DNA of 45,672 nt from Limosilactobacillus gastricus DSM 16045 (lineage in GTDB: Bacteria; Bacillota; Bacilli; Lactobacillales; Lactobacillaceae), in assembly GCF_001434365.1 (NCBI RefSeq), contig NZ_AZFN01000018.1, positions 1-45,672 on the forward strand. The letters are read 5' to 3'. A program made the position numbers and the translations under genes. A model generated the notes under the pieces. That model was not told the origin of the DNA and did not search any database. It worked only from the letters and a program-made list of their open reading frames with translations. Positions within the stretch are counted from its first letter, which is position 1; each line of letters begins with the position of its first letter. Below are positions 15,423-25,521 of the stretch, in pieces.

Positions 15423-17843
15423 ATGATGGCGGATCTGGCGCAAGTTGTGGTTGATGTCCCAACCATGCAAACTAATCAACCATATACTTATTTAATACCA
15501 GACCGCTTAGTTGAGATTGCGCAAGCTGGGATGCGGGTAATTGTCCCGTTTGGATCCGGTCATCGGGAAGTCCAAGGTTTTATCGTTGGCAAGTCGCCGC
15601 AGACTGAATATGATGGGGAACTAAAACCAATTTCGGCTGTAATGGACTTGAATCCAGTGGTTAATTCAGAACTATTGCAACTGAGTCATTGGATGGCGGA
15701 GACGACTTATGCTTTTTGGATAACTTGTTTGTATACCATGTTGCCAAACCTGTTGAAGGCGAAAAGTCAACGGATGGTACGAATAATCGATGAATTAAGC
15801 GAAAGTGACCAAATGGCTTTATTTGGTAATCAAGATGAACTTGATTTTTCAAAAGTTCAACATGATCCGGAAACGGTCCATAAGTTAAGCCAACTTCAAC
15901 GTGATAAGAAAATTGAGTTCGTTTATCAAGTTAATGATCGTGCCCGAGTGAAGACTGTGACGGCCATTAAGGCAAGTTTGAGTTTTGAACAATATGAAGA
16001 TGAATTACAAGGAATTGCCAAAAACGCTAAAGCACAACATCAGTTAATCCTGTATCTACAAACACTAGGTGATCAAGTGGTTGCTTTAAAAGAGGCCCAA
16101 GCTACAACAGGATTAAGTTCAGCCACTTTTAATTTGGGACAATCTCGTGGTTGGTTGACGAAAGTTCAACAAGAGGTTTATCGTGACCCTTTTTTACAAA
16201 TTTCGGTAGCTCAAAAGCAGACCTTAACTTTAAATAGCGAACAAAAGGTTGCGGTTGATACCATTGATCAAGCCATTGAACAATCAATTGCTCAAACTTT
16301 CCTATTACAAGGGGTTACGGGAAGTGGAAAAACGGAAGTATATTTACGAGTAATACAAACAGCGCTGGATCAAGGTAAGACGGCCTTGATGCTAGTGCCG
16401 GAAATTTCCTTAACACCGCAAATTGTTGGACGAGTTCGGAGTCGCTTTGGCGATCAAGTGGCGGTCTTACATAGTGGACTGTCGAACGGCGAACGCTACG
16501 ACGAATGGCGACGAATCAGTCGTGGTGTTGCCAAGGTCGTGGTAGGGACGCGTTCGGCGATTTTTGCTCCCCTCGAAAATATCGGGGTAATTATAATGGA
16601 TGAAGAACACGAAGGAAGCTATAAGCAAGACGAGTCACCGCGCTATCACGCTCGTGAGGTTGCTAAATGGCGTAGTGATTTTCATCATGCTCCCTTAGTG
16701 TTAGGGTCAGCCACCCCAAGTTTAGAAAGTCGCGCTCGAGCTGAAGCAGGTTTATATCAACGCTTAGTACTTTCCAAACGAGCTAATCAACAGGCTTTAC
16801 CGCCAATTGAGATTGTTGATATGCGACCAGAGGTTCAAAAAAAAGGGGAAACCAATTTTTCCCAACGATTATTGTCTGCCTTACATGCTCGGTTAGAACG
16901 GCATGAGCAAAGTGTGCTCTTGTTAAATCGACGAGGATTCTCTTCTTTTGTCATGTGCCGGGATTGTGGTTATGTTTTAAAGTGTCCGAATTGTGATATT
17001 TCCCTGACTTTACACATGGATTCACATTCGATGAAGTGTCATTATTGTGGTCATGAGGAATCGATTCCCAATCGTTGTCCGCAATGCCAAAGTCGGCGAA
17101 TAAGTTATTACGGTACGGGAACGGAAAAAGTCACCGCTGAATTAGGAGAATTATTACCTAATGCGCGCATCATTCGAATGGATGTCGACACAACCAGACG
17201 AAAGGGAATGCACCAAAAGTTGCTAGATCGGTTTGGCAATCATGAAGCCGATATTTTGCTGGGGACTCAAATGATTGCTAAAGGACTAGATTACCCCAAT
17301 GTAACTTTAGTGGGCGTTTTAAATGCCGATACGGGGCTAGATTTACCTGACTTCCGAGCGGCGGAACGCTCTTTTGATTTGTTAACGCAAGTAAGCGGTC
17401 GGGCAGGGCGAGCTAATAAGGCTGGTCAGGTAATTATTCAAACCTTTAATCCCGATAATTATGTCATTCAGTTGGTTAAAGAACATGATTATGAACGTTT
17501 TTTTGCCACTGAAATGAATTTACGTAAATTAGCGGCTTACCCGCCTTATTATTACACGGTGCGGATTATGGGAAGCCATCCTGATGAAAAAGAGGTGGCG
17601 AAGGCCATGTTTGAAATTCGTCAACAATTGGATCAGGTCACGGATTCGAGAACGATCTTCCTAGGCCCCACGCCCCGAGCAATTGCTCGATTGAAAAATT
17701 GCTATTATTATCAAATTATTATTAAATATCGCCTGGACCAAAAATTGCATTCCTTGTTAAGCCAAATAATGCATGAGGCCCAAAGCAAATATAGTCGAGA
17801 TCTGCAAATCAGTATTGATCCAGATCCACAATATTTCATTTGA
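15423..17843 (+). CDS. priA: Primosomal protein N' (PriA replication-restart helicase)
   Basis: This 806-residue DEAH-type 3'-5' helicase reloads the replisome at collapsed forks. It has an N-terminal DNA-binding domain (1-110), Walker A GVTGSGKTEVY near residue 300, DEEH box MDEEHEGSYKQ, and two zinc sites with eight Cys (CRDC, CPNC, CHYC, CPQC, about 515-560). Motif VI lies around VSGRAGRANKAGQV. SD AAAGGAGA precedes ATG 15423; a second ATG at 15426 is equally possible. It belongs to the coaBC-priA-fmt transcript. Confidence 0.96.
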   Translation: MMADLAQVVVDVPTMQTNQPYTYLIPDRLVEIAQAGMRVIVPFGSGHREVQGFIVGKSPQTEYDGELKPISAVMDLNPVVNSELLQLSHWMAETTYAFWITCLYTMLPNLLKAKSQRMVRIIDELSESDQMALFGNQDELDFSKVQHDPETVHKLSQLQRDKKIEFVYQVNDRARVKTVTAIKASLSFEQYEDELQGIAKNAKAQHQLILYLQTLGDQVVALKEAQATTGLSSATFNLGQSRGWLTKVQQEVYRDPFLQISVAQKQTLTLNSEQKVAVDTIDQAIEQSIAQTFLLQGVTGSGKTEVYLRVIQTALDQGKTALMLVPEISLTPQIVGRVRSRFGDQVAVLHSGLSNGERYDEWRRISRGVAKVVVGTRSAIFAPLENIGVIIMDEEHEGSYKQDESPRYHAREVAKWRSDFHHAPLVLGSATPSLESRARAEAGLYQRLVLSKRANQQALPPIEIVDMRPEVQKKGETNFSQRLLSALHARLERHEQSVLLLNRRGFSSFVMCRDCGYVLKCPNCDISLTLHMDSHSMKCHYCGHEESIPNRCPQCQSRRISYYGTGTEKVTAELGELLPNARIIRMDVDTTRRKGMHQKLLDRFGNHEADILLGTQMIAKGLDYPNVTLVGVLNADTGLDLPDFRAAERSFDLLTQVSGRAGRANKAGQVIIQTFNPDNYVIQLVKEHDYERFFATEMNLRKLAAYPPYYYTVRIMGSHPDEKEVAKAMFEIRQQLDQVTDSRTIFLGPTPRAIARLKNCYYYQIIIKYRLDQKLHSLLSQIMHEAQSKYSRDLQISIDPDPQYFI

Positions 17844-17858
17844 AAGGAAGAAAGGACA

Positions 17859-18821
17859 ATGACTTCAATAGTTTTTATGGGGACTCCGCAATTTGCAGTT
17901 CCAATTTTGCAAGCATTGATTGACGATCCTCAATATGATGTCTTAGCAGTGGTCACTCAACCTGATCGTCGAGTGGGGCGAAAACATGTTTTGACGCCGA
18001 CCCCAGTGAAAAAGTTAGCGGTGACGGCTGGAATTAAGGTTTTTCAACCTGAAAAGATTAACCATAGTCCAGAAATGGAAGCCATTATCGACTTATCACC
18101 CGACCTGATGATTACAGCGGCCTTTGGTCAGTTTTTACCAAGCAAATTATTATCAGCTGCTAAGATTGCGGCGATCAATGTCCATGGCTCACTTCTACCG
18201 AAATATCGAGGTGGGGCGCCAATTCAGTATGCGGTCATGAATGGTGATCAAGAAACGGGAGTTACCATCATGTACATGGTTAAAGCTATGGATGCAGGGG
18301 AGATGTTGGCACAAAAAGCCATTCCAATCACCAAGGACGATGATGCTGGGACCATGTTTGATAAATTAAGTCTGGTTGGCCGAGATCTCTTGATGCAGAC
18401 TTTACCCCAATTAGTGGCTGGAACTATCCAGGCGAAACCGCAAGATGAAAGTCAAGTTGTCTTTTCGCCCAATATTAGCCGGGAACAAGAGCGAATTGAT
18501 TATCAAATGACGGCCCACCAAATCGATGAACACGTCCGGGGCTTACGTCCTTCACCGATCGGTAATATGGTGATTGATGGGATTGTTACTAAAATTTATG
18601 ATGTAACGCCCCTAGAAGAAAATACATCGTTAGCAGCTGGTAAAGTAGTTCGTCTTGGAAAGCATGAGTTAGTCCTAGCGGCTGGTCAGGGGACGACTTA
18701 TCGGATTAATCAATTAAAACCTGCGGGGAAACCATTGATGGACATTACCGCTTATTTGAATGGCCACCAACAATTAGAAGTAGGAGCACAAGCAGTAACT
18801 GATGAAAGTGAGTCAAAATAA
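17859..18821 (+). CDS. fmt: Methionyl-tRNA formyltransferase
   Basis: This 320-residue enzyme formylates initiator Met-tRNA using 10-formyl-THF, made by FolD-type activity. It has MGTPQFAVPIL at the N-terminus, catalytic residues N107, H109 (NVHGSLLPKYRGGAPIQ) and D145 (MDAGEML), and the C-terminal OB-like tRNA-binding domain (about 210-310). The usual deformylase gene def is not adjacent. The last 20 bases overlap the rsmB start. Confidence 0.96.
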   Translation: MTSIVFMGTPQFAVPILQALIDDPQYDVLAVVTQPDRRVGRKHVLTPTPVKKLAVTAGIKVFQPEKINHSPEMEAIIDLSPDLMITAAFGQFLPSKLLSAAKIAAINVHGSLLPKYRGGAPIQYAVMNGDQETGVTIMYMVKAMDAGEMLAQKAIPITKDDDAGTMFDKLSLVGRDLLMQTLPQLVAGTIQAKPQDESQVVFSPNISREQERIDYQMTAHQIDEHVRGLRPSPIGNMVIDGIVTKIYDVTPLEENTSLAAGKVVRLGKHELVLAAGQGTTYRINQLKPAGKPLMDITAYLNGHQQLEVGAQAVTDESESK

Positions 18822-20138
18822 TGCTCGGGAAGTTGCTTGGCAAATCTTGCAACAGGTTCGTCAACAGCATGCCTATTCCAATTTACAATTAAATCAGAGC
18901 CTTCACCAAGCTGATTTAAATGATGCTGATCAACGTTTGGTCACTAATTTGGTTTATGGTGTATTACAACACCAAATTACTTTAGAATATTGGCTGGCAC
19001 CGTTTATTAAGGGCAAAAAGGTGACTCCGTGGGTCCAAACGCTTTTATTAATGACCTTGTACCAATATCATTATTTAGACCGGATTCCTGATTGGGCCGC
19101 CACCAACGAAACTATTGAAATTGCCAAAAGGCATGGCAATCCTGGTATTCGGAAATTTGTGACGGGTGTCTGCCACGCCATTTTACGACAAGGGGTAGCG
19201 GATCTAAATACTATTAAAGACCCAATTCAGCGACTAAGCGTGGTCGCTAGTTTACCACAATGGCTTATTGAAAAGCTCAGAGAGCAGTATGGAATGCAAG
19301 TGACCCAAGCGATTGCAGCAGCAGTTAATCAGCCAGCTAATCAGAGTTTACGGGTTAATATAAATCTTACTAATACGGAAGCAGTGCAAGCAGAACTGGA
19401 AACAGCTGGTTTTGAAGTGAAACCAAGTCCTTTGGCCGCAAATGCCTTCATTTTAAAAGTGGCAGTGTAACGGAAACAACTGCGTTTAAAGAAGGACGGA
19501 TCACCATCCAAGATGAGAGCGCCATGTTAGCAGTTGAAAGTATGCATCTCAAACCTGATGATTTGGTTTTAGATGCCTGTGCTGCACCAGGTGGAAAGAC
19601 GGTTCAGATTGCGGAAAATTTAACCACTGGCAAGGTGGTGGCGCTCGATATTCATGCCCATAAGGTCAAGCTAATCGAACAAAACGCACAACGGATGCAA
19701 GTAGCCGATCGGATTCAAGCGACTCAACTTGATGCACGTAAAGTTGATGAACGTTTTGCTGACGAAACTTTTGATAAAATTTTGGTGGATGCCCCATGTA
19801 GTGGTTTTGGCCTGTTGCGTCGAAAACCAGAAATTCGTTATGATAAGACTTGGCAAGATAGTCAAAACCTACATCGGATTCAAGGGGCCATTTTAGATTC
19901 AGTCGCCCCAAAAGTAAAAAAGGGCGGTATAATTACTTATAGCACGTGCACTATTTTAGCAGCCGAAAACGATGGAACAGTCCAAGCTTTTCTGGCGCGT
20001 CATCCTGAGTTTGAGTTAATGACGACGCAAACCGCACGGGCAATAAAAGCTGATCGTCAGTCTAAGACTTTGACGATCTTACCAAATGAATATAATTCGG
20101 ACGGCTTTTTCATTAGTAATTTAAAGCGGGTCCGTTAA
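18802..20138 (+). pseudogene. rsmB: 16S rRNA m5C967 methyltransferase RsmB, interrupted by a -1-type frameshift
   Basis: The first frame (18802-19470) holds the N-terminal NusB-like RNA-binding domain and the start of the methyltransferase domain, ending FILKVAV. The second frame continues with SGSVTETTAFKEGRI, then the SAM-binding DACAAPGGKT and catalytic Cys blocks DAPCSGFGLLRRKPE and TYSTCTI. One extra A in the run 19455-19458 would restore a single protein of about 445 residues, the normal RsmB length. The break sits at T-TTA-AAA in frame, a -1 slippery heptamer (see findings). Mutation, sequencing error or recoding are all possible. Confidence 0.88.
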
Positions 20139-20150
20139 GGAGTTTTCTCA

Positions 20151-20894
20151 ATGCAAACAGCCTTTTTGACTGATGTTGGCTTAAAACGATTAGATAATCA
20201 GGATCGGGTTGCAATAACGACAGCCCCCTCAGGTAGTCAATTATTAATCATTGCGGATGGAATCGGGGGAAATCAAGGTGGTAGTAAAGCCGCCACGATG
20301 ACCGTCGATTTTTTGGGGAACACCTTTTTAAGTGATACACCAGCGACTCCGGATGAAGCAAAGCGCTGGTTTTATCAATATGTCCAAACTATTAATGATC
20401 AAATTTTAGAAACTGCAAATCAAGATCCTCAATATAGCGGGATGGGGACGACCTTAGTTGCCGCGATTGTGTTGGCGCCAACGGTGATTGTTGCTCATAT
20501 AGGTGATAGTCGGGCTTATTTACTGCACGATGATACTTTAAATCAATTAACGCGTGACCACACCTTAGTTAATGAATTGGTGCGGATTGGTGAATTGACT
20601 CCTGCGCAAGCTAAACAATCACCACATCAAAATGTGATTACTCGAGCCGTAGGAGTAGCTGAAGTAGCGGAACTTGAAGTCAATGCTTACGTGCTCGGGC
20701 AAGGAGATGTATTCATGTTATGTTCTGATGGCTTGTACAAGGGAGTCACCAATAATCAGATGCAACGCATCATCAAAATGAAGCGCATTTCAGTTCAAGA
20801 AAAATGTCATCGGCTAATTAGTCGTGCCTTAAAGACTGGTGGAGCTGATAATATTAGTGTCTTGATTTGTCAAAATACTCCAAAGAGAGGTTAG
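20151..20894 (+). CDS. stp: PP2C-type serine/threonine phosphatase (Stp/PrpC)
   Basis: This 247-residue phosphatase removes phosphate from Ser/Thr of substrates of the adjacent kinase. PP2C metal-binding motifs are present: TDVGLKRLDNQD (D8), IADGIGG (D36), GMGTTLVAA, AHIGDSRAYLL, LCSDGLYKGV and GGADNISV. SD AAGGAG lies just after the rsmB stop. It precedes the kinase by three bases, the standard phosphatase-kinase pair of Firmicutes. Confidence 0.95.
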   Translation: MQTAFLTDVGLKRLDNQDRVAITTAPSGSQLLIIADGIGGNQGGSKAATMTVDFLGNTFLSDTPATPDEAKRWFYQYVQTINDQILETANQDPQYSGMGTTLVAAIVLAPTVIVAHIGDSRAYLLHDDTLNQLTRDHTLVNELVRIGELTPAQAKQSPHQNVITRAVGVAEVAELEVNAYVLGQGDVFMLCSDGLYKGVTNNQMQRIIKMKRISVQEKCHRLISRALKTGGADNISVLICQNTPKRG

Positions 20895-20897
20895 CTC

Positions 20898-22811
20898 ATG
20901 AAAGCCGGATATGTACTCAATGATCGATATAAGATTATTCGATCATTAGGAGAAGGTGGCATGGCCAACGTCTACTTGGCCCGTGATTTGGTTTTAGATC
21001 GGGATGTTTCTGTCAAGGTTTTGCGCCTTGACATGCGTGATGATGAAAATACTAAGCGGCGGTTTAATCGAGAAGCCTTAGCGGCTACTGAATTAAATGA
21101 TCCGCACATTGTCGGCGTTTATGATGTTGGTGAAGAAAATGGCATGCAGTATATGGTAATGGAGTATGTGGAAGGGACGGATTTAAAAGCCTTTATTCAA
21201 GCTCATCCCCATTTATCAGTTGAAACAGCAATTACTATCATGACACAAATCCTCCAGGGGGTCGAAGTTGCTCACCAGCATGGAATTATCCACCGTGATT
21301 TAAAACCACAAAACATCCTAATTAACCATCAAAAACAGATTAAAATCACTGATTTTGGGATTGCGACGGCGTCAAATGCCAACGCTTTAACGCAAACTAA
21401 TACCCTTTTAGGGTCGGTTCATTATTTATCGCCAGAACAAGCGAAAGGTAGTGTAGCGACTAAGTGTTCCGATGTGTATTCCTTAGGAATTATTTTGTAT
21501 GAACTCCTGACGGGGCAAGTACCCTTTGAAGGTGAGACGGCAATTTCAATAGCGCTTAAACATTTTCGCGATGAAGTGCCTTCAATTCGCTCTTTAAATC
21601 CAGCTGTCCCACAGTCGTTAGAAAATGTCGTTTTAAAAGCGACTGCTAAAGATCCAATAAATCGGTATCAATCAGCCCAAGCAATGCTAGATGATTTATC
21701 AACGGCTTTAAATTCTGATCGGATTAATGAACCACGTTTTCAAGCGACCATGGCTGATGACGAAACAAAGGTTTTAGATGTTCAACAATTCAAAGATCTT
21801 GATGCGGCCCAGATAAAAGATACCAATCATTCGCGGAGTGATACCCGCGAATTAAAGTTAAAGCATCAACGCCGGCGAATTCGGCGTCGCTGGTGGTTCC
21901 TGGTTTGTATGCTTTTAATTGCTTTAATTACTGGTGGTGGCCTTTACTATTACTACAATCAAATGACTAGTGTTCCTGATTTGTTTGGGGATACTAAAAC
22001 TGAAGCGCAAGATGAATTAGCTTCTCATCATCTTAAATTAGGCGATGTTACCATGCAATATAGCTCGGTAGTTGCTAATGGTCATGTTATTAAAGCGACC
22101 GGGAAACAAACCAAAAAATATGGTCAATCAGTTAATGTCATTATGAGTCGGGGAGTTAAACGTTATACTCTTGATGACTATACTGGTGAAAATTATCAGA
22201 ACGTGGCTGAAATTTTACGGAATAAAGGATTCACGGTCCATAAGGAAACGGTCCATTCGGCAGATTATGATAAAAATACGATTATCAAACAAAGTATTGC
22301 AGCTAATACTGTCGCTCATCCAGGTAGTGATAGCATTACCTTGACGGTTAGCTCAGGTAAAGATACGGTTAAGGTACCAAATTTCAAAAATAAGAGTATC
22401 AGCGATGTTCAAGCATACGCGACCAAGCATGGCTTACAATTAACCACACTTACGACGCAAGATAGCAAAGTAGCAGATAATCATGTAGTTAGTCAACAAC
22501 CAGCGGTTGGTAAGAAGCTTTCCCAAGGTGACACCTTAACGGTGACGGTCGCGACCTCTGCTTCCAGTGATACCGAAAAAACGACTAACATCCAAGTGAC
22601 GATTCCCTATGATGATGACTATAAAGAAAATAAGGTTTCAATTTATATTCGTGACGACGACCACAACTATGGAACGGTTTATCAAACGATGACCATTAAT
22701 CAAGAAACAACGGTAAATCTCCAATTTAAATTACGGAATAACTCAACTGGTTCTTATCGGGTCATTCGAGATGGACGAACCATCATGAGTGTTAATAACA
22801 TTACTGCTTGA
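20898..22811 (+). CDS. prkC: Serine/threonine protein kinase with PASTA repeats (PrkC/StkP/PknB)
   Basis: This 637-residue membrane kinase senses cell-wall fragments or lipid II and phosphorylates division and wall-synthesis proteins. The kinase domain (10-270) has [10 protein letters not shown]40, HRDLKPQN with D134, and DFG with D152. A basic stretch precedes the single transmembrane helix (about 332-352). Outside the cell are three PASTA repeats (about 358-420, 421-488 and 489-555) and a C-terminal beta-rich tail of about 80 residues, similar to tails seen in other lactobacilli. SD AGAGAGG. Its stop overlaps the upstream frame of rsgA. Confidence 0.95.
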   Translation: MKAGYVLNDRYKIIRSLGEGGMANVYLARDLVLDRDVSVKVLRLDMRDDENTKRRFNREALAATELNDPHIVGVYDVGEENGMQYMVMEYVEGTDLKAFIQAHPHLSVETAITIMTQILQGVEVAHQHGIIHRDLKPQNILINHQKQIKITDFGIATASNANALTQTNTLLGSVHYLSPEQAKGSVATKCSDVYSLGIILYELLTGQVPFEGETAISIALKHFRDEVPSIRSLNPAVPQSLENVVLKATAKDPINRYQSAQAMLDDLSTALNSDRINEPRFQATMADDETKVLDVQQFKDLDAAQIKDTNHSRSDTRELKLKHQRRRIRRRWWFLVCMLLIALITGGGLYYYYNQMTSVPDLFGDTKTEAQDELASHHLKLGDVTMQYSSVVANGHVIKATGKQTKKYGQSVNVIMSRGVKRYTLDDYTGENYQNVAEILRNKGFTVHKETVHSADYDKNTIIKQSIAANTVAHPGSDSITLTVSSGKDTVKVPNFKNKSISDVQAYATKHGLQLTTLTTQDSKVADNHVVSQQPAVGKKLSQGDTLTVTVATSASSDTEKTTNIQVTIPYDDDYKENKVSIYIRDDDHNYGTVYQTMTINQETTVNLQFKLRNNSTGSYRVIRDGRTIMSVNNITA

Positions 22812-22828
22812 AACTAGAGGATAAATAT

Positions 22829-23698
22829 TTGCAAACAGGAATTATTCAACAATCGTTAAGTGGCTTTTATGATATTTTAAGTGATCATCAAATTTTCCGA
22901 ACCCGAGCGCGCGGAAATTTCCGCAAGCGGGGCATCAAGCCGGTGGTCGGTGATCGGGTAGAATTCGAAGAAGGTTATTTGTTAAAAGTTCTACCACGTG
23001 ATAATCAGTTAATTCGGCCGATGGTGGCTAATGTTGATGTTGCGGTGGTGGTGACGGCCGTGAAGGAACCGGGATTTTCAACTAATTTGTTAGATCGACA
23101 ATTAATTGCTTTAGAAAGTCAGCAAATTGTACCGGTGATCTACTTTACTAAAACGGATTTATTGTCAGATCAAGAAGCTCAGGAATTTCAATCTGTTATC
23201 AAGGGGTATCAGGAAATTGGTTATGCCACTTTCTTTAGCCGGCCACCGTTTGAACAAGCGCTTTTAGATAATTTGATGACCGCTTTAGATGGTAAAATCG
23301 TTACCATGATGGGTCAAACCGGGGCTGGAAAATCAACTTTACTTAACCATTTGGCTCCTGACCTAAATTTGGCAACGGGTGAAATTTCTAATGCCTTACA
23401 ACGGGGGAAACACACCACGCGAAAAGTCAGCCTTTTACAAGTACAAGGGGCACTGGTCGCAGATACACCAGGCTTTTCGTCCTATGAAGATTTTCCAATG
23501 ACGGTGCAAGAATTGCCTGATTATTTCCCAGAAATGCGGCGGATTAGTGGAGGCTGCCGTTTCCGTGGATGTCTTCATTTAAAGGAACCAGGTTGCGCCG
23601 TGAAGAAAGCGGTTGAAGATGGTATAATAATGACCAGTCGATATGAAAACTATCAACAATTCCATGAATTGATTATTAATCAGAAACCAAAATATTAA
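22829..23698 (+). CDS. rsgA: Ribosome small-subunit GTPase RsgA
   Basis: This 289-residue circularly permuted GTPase helps mature the 30S subunit. It has an N-terminal OB fold ([19 protein letters not shown]), G4 TKTD before G1 GQTGAGKST (about 162-170), G3 DTPGFS and a zinc motif with C243, C248, H250 and C256. TTG 22829 is chosen because AGAGGA lies seven bases upstream and [14 protein letters not shown] is the usual N-terminus. An in-frame TTG at 22808 overlaps the prkC stop but has no SD. Confidence 0.94.
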   Translation: MQTGIIQQSLSGFYDILSDHQIFRTRARGNFRKRGIKPVVGDRVEFEEGYLLKVLPRDNQLIRPMVANVDVAVVVTAVKEPGFSTNLLDRQLIALESQQIVPVIYFTKTDLLSDQEAQEFQSVIKGYQEIGYATFFSRPPFEQALLDNLMTALDGKIVTMMGQTGAGKSTLLNHLAPDLNLATGEISNALQRGKHTTRKVSLLQVQGALVADTPGFSSYEDFPMTVQELPDYFPEMRRISGGCRFRGCLHLKEPGCAVKKAVEDGIIMTSRYENYQQFHELIINQKPKY

Positions 23699-23708
23699 GG
23701 AGAATATT

Positions 23709-24362
23709 ATGATTAAGGTTGCACCTTCGATTTTGTCAGCAGATTATGTTAACTTACAAAAGGATATCGAACTAGTTGAACAAGGTGGGGCAGAGTATCT
23801 GCACATTGACGTGATGGATGGTAGCTTTGTTCCAAGTATTTCTTATGGACCAGGTTTTGTTAAGGCCATTCGTCCTATTTCTAAAATGGTCTTAGATGTT
23901 CACCTGATGGTTCAAAATCCTGAACATATTATTCCTGATTTTGTGGAAGCTGGGGCTGATATTATTGGGGTTCAAGTTGAAGCAACCCAACATATTCACC
24001 GGGCATTACAAATCATTAAAAACGGTGGCGTTAAAGCTGAAGTAGTGATTAATCCTGGAACTCCGGTGGAGATGATTAAGCCAGTTCTGCATATGGTGGA
24101 CCAAGTCTTAGTAATGACAGTTAACCCTGGCTTTGGTGGTCAAAAGTTCCTGCCAGAAACGGTGGCAAAGATCGCTGAATTGAACGCTTTGAAGCAAGAA
24201 AATGGCTACAATTTTGACATTGAAATTGATGGTGGAATTAACAATGAAACAGTCGTTCCATGCTATGAAGCGGGGGCAACCGTAGCAGTTGCGGGCTCAT
24301 ACGTTTATGGTGCTGATGATCCAGTTGCTAAGATTAACGCAATTAAGGATGCAACTAAGTAG
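23709..24362 (+). CDS. rpe: Ribulose-phosphate 3-epimerase
   Basis: This 217-residue TIM-barrel enzyme interconverts ribulose 5-phosphate and xylulose 5-phosphate. Motifs: APSILSADYVNL with S8, HIDVMDGSFVP with H32 and D34, VHLMV with H65, VNPGFGGQKF and the closing EIDGGIN. SD AAGGAGA. It follows rsgA by 10 bp, a common Firmicute pairing, and ends at an intrinsic terminator. Confidence 0.96.
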   Translation: MIKVAPSILSADYVNLQKDIELVEQGGAEYLHIDVMDGSFVPSISYGPGFVKAIRPISKMVLDVHLMVQNPEHIIPDFVEAGADIIGVQVEATQHIHRALQIIKNGGVKAEVVINPGTPVEMIKPVLHMVDQVLVMTVNPGFGGQKFLPETVAKIAELNALKQENGYNFDIEIDGGINNETVVPCYEAGATVAVAGSYVYGADDPVAKINAIKDATK

Positions 24363-24373
24363 TTTTAATTCAC

Positions 24374-24404
24374 AAAAAATGGTGGGGTAACCCGCCATTT
24401 TTAT
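24374..24404 (+). terminator. Intrinsic terminator between rpe and thiN
   Basis: AAAATGGTGGG pairs with CCCGCCATTTT around a GTAA loop (one T-G pair), followed by a T run. It ends 12 bases before the thiN ATG. Confidence 0.88.
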
Positions 24405-24416
24405 TCGGGAGGATTT

Positions 24417-25067
24417 ATGGGACGAGTAGTAAATATCTTAGTCGGCGGACCAGAACATTTAGTTCCTTATACTGACTTTGCTCGATTAGATGGTCTCTGG
24501 ATTGGGGTTGATCTTGGCGCCACTCGACTGATTGACCATCAAATTATTCCAGATATTGCGGTGGGAGATTTTGATTCATCTGATGATCAACAATTTAAGC
24601 GGGTGAAAGAACTAGTTTCAGATGTTCGCTTTTATCCCCCGGAAATCAAGACCGAAGATACGGATACCCAATTAGCTATCCGAATTGCTTTGGAGCTTGG
24701 AGCAGATCAAATTCGCTTATATGGGGCGACGGGTGGTCGATTGGACCAATACCTTGCTAACCTCTATACGGTTTTAATGCCTCAGTACCGTCCAGCTTTA
24801 GCTAAGTTGGCGATGATCGATCGGGGGAATCATATTACTTGGTATGAGCCAGGTACTTATCAAATCAATCGGCTACCCGAAATGAGATACTTAGCTTTTG
24901 TTAATTTGACTCCTGTAACCGGATTAACCTTACCGGATGAAAAATATCAACTGCATGATTATAATGCAACCTTTCCAATTTCCTGGTCTTCCAATGAATT
25001 TGTTGGTAATCAAGCCCATTTTTCATTTGAGACCGGAGTGATGATGGTTATTCAGTCGCGTGATTAA
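24417..25067 (+). CDS. thiN: Thiamine pyrophosphokinase
   Basis: This 216-residue enzyme transfers pyrophosphate from ATP to thiamine. Family motifs: VGDFDS near residue 50, the ED(T)DTQLAI segment and GATGGRLDQYLANL (near 102-115), and a C-terminal beta-sandwich. SD GGGAGGA lies directly between the preceding terminator and ATG 24417. Its place after rsgA-rpe is conserved in Bacilli. Confidence 0.94.
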   Translation: MGRVVNILVGGPEHLVPYTDFARLDGLWIGVDLGATRLIDHQIIPDIAVGDFDSSDDQQFKRVKELVSDVRFYPPEIKTEDTDTQLAIRIALELGADQIRLYGATGGRLDQYLANLYTVLMPQYRPALAKLAMIDRGNHITWYEPGTYQINRLPEMRYLAFVNLTPVTGLTLPDEKYQLHDYNATFPISWSSNEFVGNQAHFSFETGVMMVIQSRD

Positions 25068-25098
25068 AGTGTCAAGCAAAATTACTTGAAAGAAACGG

Positions 25099-25127
25099 TT
25101 GCATTCATTTGTTAGCTATGGTAAATT
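25099..25127 (+). promoter_or_regulatory. Promoter of rpmB
   Basis: -35 TTGCAT (25099-25104), a 17-bp spacer and -10 TAAATT (25122-25127), 64 bp before the rpmB start. Confidence 0.6.
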
Positions 25128-25142
25128 ATTTAGGTGAGTTAA

Positions 25143-25156
25143 AGCGCATTTGCGCT
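25143..25156 (+). promoter_or_regulatory. GC-rich hairpin in the rpmB 5' UTR
   Basis: AGCGC and GCGCT form a tight stem around ATTT, about ten bases after the predicted transcription start. No T tract follows, so it is more likely an mRNA-stabilising or autoregulatory structure than a terminator. Confidence 0.4.
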
Positions 25157-25191
25157 CTGAAATAAATTTGATGAGGAGAGGAGGGTCTACA

Positions 25192-25380
25192 ATGGCAAAG
25201 GATTACATTACTGGTAAGCACACACAATTCGGTAACAAGCGTTCACACGCCCTTAACTCAAGTCGTCGTAGTTGGAAGCCAAACTTGCAAAAGGCAACCA
25301 TCCTAGTTGATGGTAAGCCTAAGAAGGTTTACGTTTCAGCACGTACTCTGAAGTCAGGGAAAGTTACTCGTGTTCACTAA
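25192..25380 (+). CDS. rpmB: 50S ribosomal protein L28
   Basis: This 62-residue protein starts [19 protein letters not shown] and ends KSGKVTRVH, the full normal L28. ATG 25192 is chosen because GGAGAGGAGGG lies just upstream; a longer in-frame start at 25150 would read through the leader. No Cys zinc pairs are seen, so this is the zinc-independent form. It is monocistronic, with its own promoter and terminator. Confidence 0.96.
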   Translation: MAKDYITGKHTQFGNKRSHALNSSRRSWKPNLQKATILVDGKPKKVYVSARTLKSGKVTRVH

Positions 25381-25411
25381 AAAGATGGTCTGATAAAGGC
25401 CATCTTTTTTT
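25380..25411 (+). terminator. Intrinsic terminator of rpmB
   Basis: AAAAAGATGGTC pairs with GGCCATCTTTTT (one T-G pair) around a seven-base loop, ending in a long T run. Confidence 0.88.
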
Positions 25412-25476
25412 GTGCCATTTAAAAAAGTCGGTTGGGGAACCAGGGTGAACTAATTCATGTTAAAAAAACTCCGATA

Positions 25477-25485
25477 TGGTACAAT
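25477..25485 (+). promoter_or_regulatory. Extended -10 promoter of yloU-fakA
   Basis: TGGTACAAT gives an extended -10 (TG, one base, TACAAT at 25480-25485). The -35 region is poor. It lies 36 bp before the yloU start. Confidence 0.5.
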
Positions 25486-25521
25486 TACGTATGGTATTTT
25501 AAATTGAAGGAGGCCGTTTAA

